Positions 28,225-37,125 of a stretch of DNA of 64,000 nucleotides are shown here, one piece after another. Both the position numbers and the translations under genes were made by a program. Within the stretch, counting starts at the first letter, position 1, and the number at the start of each line of letters is the position of its first letter. This stretch comes from Kordiimonadaceae bacterium. GTDB lineage: Bacteria; Pseudomonadota; Alphaproteobacteria; Sphingomonadales; Kordiimonadaceae. The stretch spans positions 744,001-808,000 of the forward strand of contig JAEPQB010000001.1 in the NCBI GenBank assembly GCA_017640725.1, given 5' to 3'. The notes beneath the pieces are model-generated. The model was not told the DNA's origin. It saw nothing but the letters and a program-made list of their open reading frames with translations, and searched no databases.

Positions 28225-28592
28225 ACCAATAGCCCAGCACCGCCCGCCAATGAAATAGACCCGAACAAGATCCATTGCGGCATTTGGCGGAAGCTTTGGC
28301 GTTTCCAGATGATGAGACCTATGCCCCAACTCATAAAGACCACTGCCAACAGCTCTGCCACAATCGCAGCCTCTTTCGCCTCAGGCACAATTGCCGCCCA
28401 GGCAAAAGAAAGCGTCATAACGGCCAACATGGCGCTTACCAGATGCCAGCAAAAATAATTGGTATATTTAGGCACATCGTGAATATCCGACGCCTTCAAC
28501 AGCGGTGCGGCGATGTGTCGACCGCCAAAATAACAATGAATAAAAGTTGTGACGGCACATAAAGCTGCCGCCGACATCAGGTAGGTGTTCAT
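28221..28592 (-). CDS. Four-TM membrane protein, paralogue of the one at 3729-4142
   Basis: The 123-residue protein from ATG 28592, chosen because AAGGAG lies seven bases upstream (a closer in-frame ATG at 28598 overlaps that site). It has four hydrophobic segments. It shares with the 3729-4142 product the pattern of a His in the first helix followed by a Gly (FIHCYFGG), a PLL in the loop, F-x-WH (YFCWHLV) in helix two and P-x-W before the last helix. Function unknown. It follows the GST gene's direction but is separated from it by no obvious shared promoter. Confidence 0.72.
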   Translation of the reverse strand: MNTYLMSAAALCAVTTFIHCYFGGRHIAAPLLKASDIHDVPKYTNYFCWHLVSAMLAVMTLSFAWAAIVPEAKEAAIVAELLAVVFMSWGIGLIIWKRQSFRQMPQWILFGSISLAGGAGLLV

Positions 28593-28692
28593 GCTCATTC
28601 TCCTTGCTGCCTGCCTCATGGTTAAGGGTAAGCAACAAGGAGTTTATATGAACCGGACCGGCTGCCGCGCGGCAACTAGTCGCGGTATTTGC

Positions 28693-29328
28693 TTATGCCT
28701 TTTTGGGGCCCATTGCATAGTCGCCGCCGCGCTCCAACGCGCGCAGGTACGCGGGTCGTGCATGGATACGGTCGACATAAGCCGCCAGGTTTGGCCAGTG
28801 GGCCAAGCCACCCTGTGCATGCATTGCCTCAAGCGGGAAGCTCATTTGAATGTCCGCGCCTGTCAGTTTTCCGCCCGCAAAGAACTCTTTATCACCCAGG
28901 CTTTGCGCCGTGTAGGTGAAATGGTTTGCAATTTCGCTCTGAATACGCGGCGCCAGCGGCTCACCTGCTTCACCCAGGCGGCTGGTGTAAAGCCTCAGCA
29001 GCAAAGGCAACATCAGTGAACCCTCGGCATAATGAAGCCATTCCACATACGTCCAATGGTCAGCTTCGCCCGGCGCGATGGAGAATTCACCATTGCCGTA
29101 TGTGTGCGCGAGATATTCAGTCGCGGCACCAGACTCCGCAATTTTCACGTCACCATCTTCAATCACAGGCGATTTCCCGAGCGGGTGCACTTCTTTCAAA
29201 CTGTCGGGTGCCAGATTTGTTTCCAGATCACGGGTATAGTTGATGATTTCATACTCAACGCCCAGTTCCTCAAGGAACCAAAGAATGCGTTGTGAGCGAC
29301 TGTTGTTCAGATGGTGGACTTTAATCAT
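28693..29328 (-). CDS. Glutathione S-transferase family protein
   Basis: Cytosolic GST of 211 residues. The N-terminal thioredoxin fold starts IKVHHLNNSRSQRILWFLEELG, with a Ser in NSRSQR at the usual catalytic position, then GKSPVIEDGD (cis-Pro) and IAESGAATEYL for glutathione binding. The all-helical C-terminal domain ends with AGGKLTGADIQMSFPLEA, the N-capping/hydrophobic staple motif. The ATG at 29328 follows GGGAG. Substrate unknown. Physically next to, but not clearly co-transcribed with, the quinoprotein dehydrogenase. Confidence 0.92.
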   Translation of the reverse strand: MIKVHHLNNSRSQRILWFLEELGVEYEIINYTRDLETNLAPDSLKEVHPLGKSPVIEDGDVKIAESGAATEYLAHTYGNGEFSIAPGEADHWTYVEWLHYAEGSLMLPLLLRLYTSRLGEAGEPLAPRIQSEIANHFTYTAQSLGDKEFFAGGKLTGADIQMSFPLEAMHAQGGLAHWPNLAAYVDRIHARPAYLRALERGGDYAMGPKKA

Positions 29329-29404
29329 GTGCGAGGCTCCCGAATTGCATGACAGTTCAGGAGGTAGTACGAATTCGCCCACAAAAAAGGCTCATGCCCA
29401 TGAT

Positions 29405-30901
29405 TTAATTGCCGAACTCCGAAAGCAGATACACAGCAAGGGCTTGCGCTTCCATGTCACTGAACTCAAACGCAGGCATTGGCCCGGGCGGTGCCGCGAA
29501 CAAGCCTTTCAAATCGTCAATTGAATAACGGCTTGCCAGCGCCTGTAATTCTTTGACCTGAACACCTTCAGCAGCGGCTTCCGGGTCATGGCAACTGGCA
29601 CACCCATATTCGCCGTATAAGCCCACACCAGTGGCGGAGAGTTCGGCGATCGTCATGGCATCCAAGTCAGCGAGCGGGTCGGTCACTTGTTTTTCCTCGA
29701 CTGAAAAGCCCGGCACAGCGATATCGCCGAAGCCAACCTTATAAACAACACCCGCATAATCATCAGAGATATAGATGGCCCCATCTGGGCCAAAGGCCAT
29801 TTCAACCGGCCGCCCGATCACGTCTTCATCAAGCTCAAAGCCGGTCAGGAAATCGCGCTGTTGAACAGTGTCACCATCAAAATGCACTGAAACCACTTTA
29901 TAACCCGCAAGCTCACTGCGGTTCCAGGAGCCATGCAGGGCAACAAGCGCTGCACCGGCGTATCCCGCAGGCGCGGTATCCGGGTCGAAAAACCGAATGC
30001 CAAGGGGCGCCGTGTGCGCACCAAAACCATGCAACAACGGCTTTGACGCTGCCACTTTTTCTGGGTTACTGGTGCCAAAGTCCGGGTCGGGCTGCTGGTC
30101 ATCATAGGCCCAGGGCCAGCCATAGTCTGAACCCTCTTGCACCAGATTAAGCTCGCAGTGCGGAGTATCATCACCAAGCAGGTCACGGCCATTATCAGTG
30201 GCATATAAGCCACCCGTTTCTGGTCGCCAATCAAAACCCACACTGTTCCGAAGACCGGTGGCATAGGTCTGCATGTCAGTACCATCTGCATTCATTTTCA
30301 GCATGGTGGCACGGTAGGGCTCTTCCTCAATGCAGACATTACAGCTGGAGCCCACAGTCACATACATCGCACCGTATGGATCAAAACCGATTGAGCGGGT
30401 GCGATGGTTACCGCCCGGTGGCATGCCACCAAACACTGGCTCCAGTGCACCAAGCTCGCGTGTTTCGGCGTCAAAGAGACCCCGCACAATCTGTGTGGTT
30501 TCCGCGACATATAGATAGCCGCCATGGAGGGCGACACTGTGCGGCCAATCAAGCCCACTTGCGATGACATTTCTGCCGTCTGCCGCACCGTCACCGTTTT
30601 CGTCGCGGTGCAGAAGAACAATCTCACCGGGCCGCATGCTGGTGACAAGCACATCACCAGTGGCTGTGACCGCAAGCGTGCGCGCGTTATTGATGCCGCT
30701 TGCAAAAATGCCGATACGGAAGCCTTCCGGCAATTTGAAACGATCGCGCATCACATCAGCTGTCGGTGTTTCCGCCTGCCGGCCTGTCAAAAAATCCAGA
30801 AGCGGTCCATTAACCACAAGCCCCTTTGGCCAGAAGGCCCAAAGCCCAATGGCCCCAAGAATAACCACGCCCAGCAGTCCGCCCAGAATTTTCTTGATCA
30901 T
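29405..30901 (-). CDS. PQQ-type sugar dehydrogenase (sGDH/Hhip-like) with C-terminal cytochrome c domain
   Basis: The 498-residue protein from ATG 30901 (GGGAGAG upstream) has a signal anchor at residues 4-22. The six-bladed propeller shows GFRIGIFASGI, WPHSVALHGGYLYVAET, HRTRSIGFDPYGAMYV, LRNSVGFDWRPETGGLYATDNG and EMAFGPDGAIYISDD, as in soluble glucose dehydrogenase. A haem c site CASCH is at 434-438, with a likely axial Met in GPMPAF near 475. The fusion would pass electrons from the quinone cofactor straight to haem. The actual substrate is unknown; aldose or other alcohol is inferred. Confidence 0.85.
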   Translation of the reverse strand: MIKKILGGLLGVVILGAIGLWAFWPKGLVVNGPLLDFLTGRQAETPTADVMRDRFKLPEGFRIGIFASGINNARTLAVTATGDVLVTSMRPGEIVLLHRDENGDGAADGRNVIASGLDWPHSVALHGGYLYVAETTQIVRGLFDAETRELGALEPVFGGMPPGGNHRTRSIGFDPYGAMYVTVGSSCNVCIEEEPYRATMLKMNADGTDMQTYATGLRNSVGFDWRPETGGLYATDNGRDLLGDDTPHCELNLVQEGSDYGWPWAYDDQQPDPDFGTSNPEKVAASKPLLHGFGAHTAPLGIRFFDPDTAPAGYAGAALVALHGSWNRSELAGYKVVSVHFDGDTVQQRDFLTGFELDEDVIGRPVEMAFGPDGAIYISDDYAGVVYKVGFGDIAVPGFSVEEKQVTDPLADLDAMTIAELSATGVGLYGEYGCASCHDPEAAAEGVQVKELQALASRYSIDDLKGLFAAPPGPMPAFEFSDMEAQALAVYLLSEFGN

Positions 30902-31018
30902 GCGCAACTCTCCCTTGCTGCAAACCCTAAACTTTTGACATGCAGGCAGCAAGTTTCAGCACAAGACACTGGTGCAAAGCAAAAAGCTTTGGCAAAAGTA
31001 TCGAAAAGGGGGAAATTC

Positions 31019-32056
31019 ATGCACAGACGCGGGTTTATAGCAGGAACACTGGCAGCAACAACAGCGCTTGCAATCGGGCCCGGTGCGGCTTCCAAAGCTC
31101 AGTCGAACCCTTCGCGGCCCGCTGCGCTGAAGCCGGGTGATGAAGTGCGACTGATCGCCCCCGCCGGCGCGATTTTCGAGCGGGTGCGTTTCGATATCGC
31201 CGCTGAAAACATGCAGGGTCTTGGCCTGAAACCCACCTTCGCGGCGCATGTGCGCGAGCGTCACGGCTATCTGGCGGGCACAGATGAAGAACGCGCCGCT
31301 GATATTATGGAAGCCTTCACTGACCCGAACGTGAAAGCAATCTTTGCCCTGACGGGTGGCTGGGGTGCGGCGCGCACGCTACCGCTGCTGGATTTTGATG
31401 CCATTGCCAAGAATCCGAAGGTGGTGATTGGCTATAGTGACATCACCGCCCTATTGAACGCCGTTTATGCGCGCACGGGCATGACCACTTTTCATGGACC
31501 CAACGGCACATCGCGCTGGCGACCCGCCGTCGCGGCGGCAGCCCAAAACCTGTTGTTCGATGGCGACACCCCAACCATCAAAAATCCGGTGCCCAACTTT
31601 AGTACGCTGGCGCAGCATGACTTGCGCGTGCAAACCATTGTGCCCGGAATGGCCGAGGGTGAGCTGGTTGGTGGCAACCTAACGGTTCTAACCGCCCTTG
31701 CCGGTAGTCCTTACATGCCTGACATGCGGGGCAAGATCCTGTTCCTGGAGGATATCGGCGAAGCCATCTACCGCATCGACCGCATGCTATCCACATTGCA
31801 GCTTATCGGTGTGCTTGATGCCATTTCGGGCATTGTATTTGGCGGTTTCACCCGTGTTGGCAATGACGGTGACGGCTACGGTGCTTTCGCCCTCATGGAT
31901 ATTTTTGACCATTATTGCAAACCGATGGGCAAGCCAGCCTTTTATGGGTCTCCGTTCGGGCATATCGCTGGCAACCAGATCATGCCGATCGGCACCCGCG
32001 CCCGCATGGACGCAGAGGCGGGCAATGTTCAATTGCTTGAACCGTCCGTATCATGA
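31019..32056 (+). CDS. LD-carboxypeptidase (peptidase S66), Tat-exported
   Basis: Removes the terminal D-alanine from murein tetrapeptides in peptidoglycan recycling, or acts on related peptides. The 345-residue protein starts at ATG 31019 after AAGGGGG, with a twin-arginine signal (HRRGFIAGTLAATTALAIG). S66 landmarks are PAGAIFERVRFD, the nucleophile Ser in GYSDITALLNA (about residue 139), FHGPNGT, GELVGGNLTVL, FLEDIGEAIYRIDRML and GSPFGHIAGNQ with the catalytic His. Typical LdcA is cytoplasmic, so export is unusual. It overlaps the next gene by four bases (ATGA). Confidence 0.9.
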   Translation: MHRRGFIAGTLAATTALAIGPGAASKAQSNPSRPAALKPGDEVRLIAPAGAIFERVRFDIAAENMQGLGLKPTFAAHVRERHGYLAGTDEERAADIMEAFTDPNVKAIFALTGGWGAARTLPLLDFDAIAKNPKVVIGYSDITALLNAVYARTGMTTFHGPNGTSRWRPAVAAAAQNLLFDGDTPTIKNPVPNFSTLAQHDLRVQTIVPGMAEGELVGGNLTVLTALAGSPYMPDMRGKILFLEDIGEAIYRIDRMLSTLQLIGVLDAISGIVFGGFTRVGNDGDGYGAFALMDIFDHYCKPMGKPAFYGSPFGHIAGNQIMPIGTRARMDAEAGNVQLLEPSVS

Positions 32057-32370
32057 CAAAAAGATCGGAACTCATGAGCACCGACACGCGTACGAACAAA
32101 TTAATAGACGCAATATTTTGGACATTTACTGCCATTGGTTTTTTGGGAGGCGTAATAACCTTCTTCGCCATTCCTTGGCATTACTTCGCGTGGGCTCCAG
32201 GTTGGTTAACACCTTTTTGGCTTACGCTGCTTGCCTCTTGTATTCTTTGGGTTGTTTTAGCGCTCGACCATACCTTCAATCCTGCGAAACCCATTATTAG
32301 AGGTCCATTCAAATGGATATCAGGATTGATGGCCCCTTGTCTGTCGACAGCTTGGTGGCTGTTTCACTGA
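32053..32370 (+). CDS. Small membrane protein of unknown function
   Basis: The 105-residue protein has two strong hydrophobic segments (about 22-42 and 52-70) and a possible third at the C-terminus. There are many Trp residues (WHYFAWAPGWL). The start overlaps the carboxypeptidase stop by four bases, indicating translational coupling. The coding sequence looks more AT-rich than its neighbours. I do not recognise the family. Its 3' end overlaps the convergent gene at 32364 by seven bases. Confidence 0.6.
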   Translation: MTKRSELMSTDTRTNKLIDAIFWTFTAIGFLGGVITFFAIPWHYFAWAPGWLTPFWLTLLASCILWVVLALDHTFNPAKPIIRGPFKWISGLMAPCLSTAWWLFH

Positions 32371-32981
32371 GTCAATGTGGAAAACCTTCTCCCGTGATCA
32401 CGCCTCACCAGCCATTCTGCAAACAGGGCATTGGGCACCCAGGCGCTCCAGGCAACGATGGAATAAACCTCAAAAAACTCATAACCCATGATCGGGATCG
32501 CGAGCCCGAGCTGGATGCGCAATGTCACCGCAGAATAGGTCAGTGCGTAAGAGCGGATCATCCATTTTTTGTGGGATAGTAAGTCTTTCGCCCGCGCCCT
32601 GAGGTAGGCTAAACTCGTCGTTACCAACCAAAAAAACCCGAGCAGGAAAAAGCCAAGTCCGGAAGCGAAACCGGTTACGCTGTCGAATGCCATCCAAATG
32701 CCGGCAAGCCCAGCGCCCATACAGCAAACCACATAAAGGCGGCCCACGAACCGATGCCAAGCGGGTTTCTTGGCACCCTGAAGCGGCAAAAACTGAAACG
32801 CACCCATAATTAACGCAGTGGGGCCAAGTGTGAAATGACTGTACATAGCAATCGGACGAGCTTCAAAATGGTGTCCCATATGGGAGCTTTCCGCGAACCC
32901 TGGCACCAAGGCGAACGCAAGGCCATAGCCACCAACACCAATTGCGAGCACTGTCATGATCAACCAAATTGATTTCGGCAT
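32364..32981 (-). CDS. DUF2306-type membrane protein
   Basis: The 205-residue protein from ATG 32981 (AAAGGAAG upstream) has about seven transmembrane segments. It shows the features of the DUF2306 predicted membrane family: HFTLGPTALIMGAFQFLPL early, HRFVGRLYV after a basic loop (His-Arg, possible metal or haem contact), AYLRARAKDLLSHKKWMIRSYALTYSAVTLR, and a late WVPNALFAEW. Function unknown; haem-linked redox roles have been suggested for similar folds because of the spaced His residues. Divergent from the CPBP protease gene. Confidence 0.75.
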   Translation of the reverse strand: MPKSIWLIMTVLAIGVGGYGLAFALVPGFAESSHMGHHFEARPIAMYSHFTLGPTALIMGAFQFLPLQGAKKPAWHRFVGRLYVVCCMGAGLAGIWMAFDSVTGFASGLGFFLLGFFWLVTTSLAYLRARAKDLLSHKKWMIRSYALTYSAVTLRIQLGLAIPIMGYEFFEVYSIVAWSAWVPNALFAEWLVRRDHGRRFSTLTQ

Positions 32982-33104
32982 TGATCTTCCTTTCGCGCTT
33001 TGTACGGGAAATACGGCAAACTCGACTATGGACTTTACTTCGCTCTTCGATCGCCCATATGGAATGCATAAACATAAGTCGCAAATAGGCGACGGGAGGA
33101 AATC

Positions 33105-34004
33105 ATGACGACAGCGAAACAATCGCCTTTTGGCGAGGTCGAGCCACGTGGCTGGATACCGTGGGGTGCCTTGGCACCCATCCTCGCTATACTTTTTATT
33201 TTTGGCGGCCTTATAAGCACCAGCGCTTTGGTTTTAAAGCCTCTTGGGTTCATCGATACAGAATGGGAACCCATAGGCTCCACTGGCTTGTTTGCCATGC
33301 TGATGGTCTCTTTTGGCGCCGTTGGCTTGCTGACAACAGCATGGATCAAATTTGTGGAGAGGCGACCTCTCGCGAGCGTCGGCCTGACACGCGGCGGCCT
33401 GCGGCCCTTTCTTGGCGGGCATGGTGCAGGCATCCTGATGGTGCTCGCCACTGTGTCGTTGATATGGGTTTTTGGCGGCTATGATGCTGGTGCCATTTTG
33501 CCTGCATTCTCCTCGCCAACAGCCCTGTTTAACATCGTGCTTCTGTTGCTTGGATTTGCGCTGCAATCCAGCGTGGAAGAGTATGTATTTCGTGGCTGGC
33601 TCTTGGATGTGGTGATGCGCAAGTTCAATATTTGGGTGGCAATCATCGTGAGCTCTGCTCTCTTCTGCCTGCTGCACGTCAACCCTGAGAACCCATGGTA
33701 TGACAATGTGAACACCTTTGCATTTGCGTTGTTTGCCTGCGCATGGGTCCTGCACACTGGCAACATCTGGGGCGCCATGGGTTGGCATGCCGGCTGGAAC
33801 TGGTTCATGGGCGTGGGGTTTGATTTGCCAATCACTGGCCTGGATACCGGCGTGCCTGCGCTGCTGCTGGAATTCGCACCAGACGGGCCGCATTGGCTGA
33901 ATGGCGGCAACACTGGCCCGGAGGGCAGCGTGTTCTGCACACTCGTGTTCATACTGGGCACGGTCTATTGGGTGCGCAAACCCAAGGCAGCTGCTGATAG
34001 CTAA
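33105..34004 (+). CDS. CPBP-family intramembrane metalloprotease (Rce1-like)
   Basis: The 299-residue protein has about eight TM segments. The family motifs are EEYVFRG near residues 158-164 (the Glu-Glu pair and Arg of motif 1), SSALFCLLHVNPEN (motif 2 His), and GWHAGWNW (motif 3 with His and Asn). Members cleave proteins within the membrane or protect against bacteriocins; no target is evident here. It is followed by a perfect bidirectional terminator (34011-34037). Confidence 0.88.
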   Translation: MTTAKQSPFGEVEPRGWIPWGALAPILAILFIFGGLISTSALVLKPLGFIDTEWEPIGSTGLFAMLMVSFGAVGLLTTAWIKFVERRPLASVGLTRGGLRPFLGGHGAGILMVLATVSLIWVFGGYDAGAILPAFSSPTALFNIVLLLLGFALQSSVEEYVFRGWLLDVVMRKFNIWVAIIVSSALFCLLHVNPENPWYDNVNTFAFALFACAWVLHTGNIWGAMGWHAGWNWFMGVGFDLPITGLDTGVPALLLEFAPDGPHWLNGGNTGPEGSVFCTLVFILGTVYWVRKPKAAADS

Positions 34005-34008
34005 GCTA

Positions 34009-34038
34009 AAAAAACCCGGCTCAATGGCCGGGTTTTTC
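34009..34038. terminator. Bidirectional Rho-independent terminator
   Basis: AAAACCCGGC-TCAATG-GCCGGGTTTT, perfect 10-bp stem flanked by A and T runs. It serves the CPBP gene on the plus strand and korB on the minus strand. Confidence 0.88.
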
Positions 34039-34059
34039 ATCAGGTTTGGAATTTATGTT

Positions 34060-35085
34060 TTACTCGACTGTCCAGGTTTGGCCGGAGTAAATCATGTCCC
34101 GGAGGCTGCGCTTGCCTTTGTATTCGTTCACTTGATCAATCACGGCATGCTCATACGTGGTGTCAGCCGGAACGGCATAAATCACGCCCATCGCCATTGG
34201 CTCACCTTCCTGGCCGCCAAGTTCCGCGAGCATGCGGGCCAGCTGCAGGTTGGTTTCATCGTGCACAAGGATGTCGTCTTCGGTGATGCCATTCTCACCA
34301 ATGGTTACCACCTCAAGCGCAAAGCTCGCGGGGTTAAAGCGGATGCCCTTGTTGCCTTCAGCGCCAAACAGCATTTTTTCACCGTTTTCAAGCAGAAGCT
34401 GTGCGTCTGCTGCAACGGCTTTGGCCGTCACATTTTCCCAAGTGGCATCATTGTAAACAATGCAGTTTTGCAGGATTTCCACAAAGGATGCGCCTTTGAA
34501 ACCATGCGCGCGGGTGAACACGCCGGGCATATGCTTCTGGGCGGTATCGACCGTGCGCGCCGCAAATCGGGCGCCCGACCCAAGGGCAAACGCAATCGGG
34601 TTCAGCGGTGCATCAATAGAGCCTTGCGGCGTTGAAGGCGCGCGCGTGCCTGGATCAGACGTTGGTGAATATTGGCCCTTGGTCAGGCCGTAGATCTTGT
34701 TATTGAACAGCAGGATGTTGATATCCACATCGCGCCGAAGCACATGCATCAAATGGTTGCCGCCGATCGACAGGCCGTCGCCGTCACCGGTCACCAGCCA
34801 AACATCAAGCTCGGGGTTCGCGAGCTTCACGCCCGTTGCCACTGCTGGCGCACGGCCGTGGATGGTGTGGAAGCCGTAGGTGCTCATATAGTAGGGGAAC
34901 CGGCTAGAGCAGCCAATGCCCGAAATAAAGACGGTATTTTCGGGCGTCGCGCCCATGTCCGGCAGCGTACGCTGCATGCATTTCAGGATCGCATAATCAC
35001 CGCAACCGGGGCACCAGCGCACTTCCTGGTCGCTTGTGAAATCTTTGATCGTCAATTTTTGCGCAGGTGCTGTCATTTCATTCAT
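34060..35085 (-). CDS. korB: 2-oxoglutarate:ferredoxin oxidoreductase, beta subunit
   Basis: Thiamine-pyrophosphate subunit that oxidatively decarboxylates 2-oxoglutarate to succinyl-CoA with ferredoxin as acceptor. The 341 residues show RWCPGCGDYAILKCMQ, the TPP and Mg motif GDGDGLSIGGNHLMH with NNKIYGLTKGQ, and SFVEILQNCIVYN. Other 2-oxoacids cannot be excluded from sequence. It starts 12 bases after the korA stop, so the two are one unit. This ferredoxin-linked enzyme could replace or supplement 2-oxoglutarate dehydrogenase in the TCA cycle. Confidence 0.93.
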   Translation of the reverse strand: MNEMTAPAQKLTIKDFTSDQEVRWCPGCGDYAILKCMQRTLPDMGATPENTVFISGIGCSSRFPYYMSTYGFHTIHGRAPAVATGVKLANPELDVWLVTGDGDGLSIGGNHLMHVLRRDVDINILLFNNKIYGLTKGQYSPTSDPGTRAPSTPQGSIDAPLNPIAFALGSGARFAARTVDTAQKHMPGVFTRAHGFKGASFVEILQNCIVYNDATWENVTAKAVAADAQLLLENGEKMLFGAEGNKGIRFNPASFALEVVTIGENGITEDDILVHDETNLQLARMLAELGGQEGEPMAMGVIYAVPADTTYEHAVIDQVNEYKGKRSLRDMIYSGQTWTVE

Positions 35086-35097
35086 GCCCTTCGCTCC

Positions 35098-36948
35098 TTA
35101 TGCGCTAACTTCGGCGCGGATGGCCGACAGTATATCTTGGATTTTAAACGGCAGTCCAGACACCTGATTCAAGGGCTTGGCATCAAGCAGGAACTTGTCC
35201 CGCAGCACTGTTTTGAGCTGCCCGGCGTTCATCTCCGGAACCAGAATTTTGTCGAACCCTTTGAGAAGCTCCTCCAAATTGCGGGGGAACGGATTCAGGT
35301 ATTTGATATGAATATGACTGACGTTCAGACCATCCGCACGCGCAGCCTTCACAGCCTCTGAAATTGGTCCAAATGTGGAGCCCCAGCCAACCACCGCAAG
35401 TGTGCCCGACTGTTCGCCCTGGTCCACGTCCTGGAGCGGAATATCGTTCGCAATGCCATTGATTTTCGCAAAGCGCGTATCGGTCATTTTCTGGTGGTTT
35501 GCAGGGTCATAAGAAATGTGGCCCGTGTCGAAGCTTTTCTCAATGCCCCCGACGCGGTGCTCGGTTCCCTTAACGCCCGGGATACCCCAGTTGCGGGCAA
35601 GCGTGTCAGGGTCGCGTTCGAACGGATTAAATTCTTCGCCTTCTGCCGGTGTATCTGCAAATTCAACTTTGAATGGCTCGATTGCATCAAGGTCAGGCAG
35701 CTTCCATGGCTCTGCTGCGTTGGCGATAAAACCGTCTGTGAGCAACATGACAGGTGTCATATATTTCACCGCCATGCGAACCGCTTCAATCGCCACTTCG
35801 AAACAGTCGCCGGGACTGCGCGTCGCGATCACCGGCAGCGGCGCATCGCCGTTGCGGCCATAGATGGCTTGATAGAGATCCGATTGCTCGGTTTTTGTCG
35901 GTAGACCTGTTGATGGCCCTCCGCGCTGGCTGTTGATTACAACCACTGGCAGTTCTGTTGAAATCGCGAGGCCCAGCGCTTCTGTTTTAAGTGCGATGCC
36001 GGGGCCCGAGGAACTGGTGACACCGAGCGAACCCGCATAAGACGCGCCAATTGCCGCACAGATGGCGGCAATTTCGTCTTCCGCCTGGAACGTAACAACA
36101 CCCATTTCTTTCATGCCGGAAAGCGTGTGCAATATCGGTGAAGCGGGCGTGATGGGGTAGCTACCCAGCACAACCTGAAGGCCGGCAAGTTCACCGCCCA
36201 TCGCAATACCCCAAGATAGCGCCTGGCTGCCAGTCACTGTGCGATAAAGCCCTGGTTCAGATTTCTGCGCGCCAATCTGATAGCGTTTGATGGAAACATT
36301 CAGTTCCGCCGTTTCGCCAAACGCATGACCTGCATTCAGCGCGGCCACGTTTGATTCAGCAATCTGCGGCTTTTTAGCGAATTTTTTGTTCAGCCAATCA
36401 ACAACTGGCTCGCGCTTGCGCGAGAACATCCAGAGCATCAGCCCCAGCGTCCACATATTTTTACAGCGCAGCGCCTCTTTGTTGCCAAGGCCAAATTCTT
36501 TGACGGCCTCGAGGGTCAGCTTGGAGATATCAAGGTCGATGACCTGATAATCGTCCAGCATGGGCGTTCCGATTGGGTTGTCTTCATAACCGGCTTTTTG
36601 CAAGTTTCGCTTGGTAAATGAACCGCTGTCCAATACCAGAATACCACCTGCACGCAGGTTCGAGAGATTGGTCTTCAGCGCAGCGGGGTTCATCGCCACG
36701 AGCACATCAGGATGATCGCCAACCGTTTTGATGGAGCGCGCGCCAAAATTAATTTGGAAAGCAGACACGCCGAAAGTTGTGCCGACCGGCGCGCGAATTT
36801 CCGCAGGGAAGTCCGGAAATGTTGCCAGACCACTGCCCTCGAGGGCGGTGGAGGTGGTGAACTGGCTCCCGGTTAGCTGCATACCGTCGCCGCTATCGCC
36901 TGCAAACCGAACCACAGCAGACTCGAGCATCTGGATTTCTGAGCTCAT
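35098..36948 (-). CDS. korA: 2-oxoglutarate:ferredoxin oxidoreductase, alpha subunit (gamma-alpha fusion)
   Basis: The 616-residue protein fuses the gamma domain (residues 1-190; VRFAGDSGDGMQLTGSQF, GVSAFQINFGARSI) to the alpha domain (from about 220: GSQALSWGIAMGGELAGLQVVLGSYPITPASPILHTL in two parts, TSSSGPGIALKTEALGLA, and NSQRGGPSTGLPTKTEQSDL). The C-terminal transketolase-like domain has LAVVGWGSTFGP. This large fused form is the common aerobic KorA. It carries no ferredoxin cluster domain. Upstream lies a 34-base near-perfect palindrome (37083-37116) that may regulate it. Confidence 0.93.
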   Translation of the reverse strand: MSSEIQMLESAVVRFAGDSGDGMQLTGSQFTTSTALEGSGLATFPDFPAEIRAPVGTTFGVSAFQINFGARSIKTVGDHPDVLVAMNPAALKTNLSNLRAGGILVLDSGSFTKRNLQKAGYEDNPIGTPMLDDYQVIDLDISKLTLEAVKEFGLGNKEALRCKNMWTLGLMLWMFSRKREPVVDWLNKKFAKKPQIAESNVAALNAGHAFGETAELNVSIKRYQIGAQKSEPGLYRTVTGSQALSWGIAMGGELAGLQVVLGSYPITPASPILHTLSGMKEMGVVTFQAEDEIAAICAAIGASYAGSLGVTSSSGPGIALKTEALGLAISTELPVVVINSQRGGPSTGLPTKTEQSDLYQAIYGRNGDAPLPVIATRSPGDCFEVAIEAVRMAVKYMTPVMLLTDGFIANAAEPWKLPDLDAIEPFKVEFADTPAEGEEFNPFERDPDTLARNWGIPGVKGTEHRVGGIEKSFDTGHISYDPANHQKMTDTRFAKINGIANDIPLQDVDQGEQSGTLAVVGWGSTFGPISEAVKAARADGLNVSHIHIKYLNPFPRNLEELLKGFDKILVPEMNAGQLKTVLRDKFLLDAKPLNQVSGLPFKIQDILSAIRAEVSA

Positions 36949-37082
36949 TTAGATGTCCTTCGCTTCCCAATGCACATTCTGATTGCGCAATTCTTTCATA
37001 TGCCGCTTTCCCGGCTCAGGCAATCTCTACACCGAACCAGGTCATTAAAACGACAAATATTTTCTATTCCAGCGTTAAACTA

Positions 37083-37116
37083 GAGGTAAATCAGAAATAT
37101 TTTTCTAATTTACCTC
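37083..37116. promoter_or_regulatory. 34-base AT-rich palindrome between gor and korA
   Basis: Arms GAGGTAAATCAGAAA and TTTCTAATTTACCTC pair over 15 positions with one C-A mismatch; the centre is TATT. It starts 10 bases past the gor stop and 135 bases before korA. There is no clear U-run after it on the minus strand (TAGTTTAACG), so operator and weak terminator are both possible. Confidence 0.5.
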
Positions 37117-37125
37117 AATATTTGA

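Noticed and set aside
30524-31018. In-frame extension of 165 codons upstream of the LD-carboxypeptidase
   Set aside because: It runs antisense to the quinoprotein gene; a strong ribosome-binding site and twin-arginine signal at 31019 fix the real start.
33234-34040. 268-codon His/Gln-rich frame antisense to the CPBP protease
   Set aside because: Crosses the bidirectional terminator and has no family signature.
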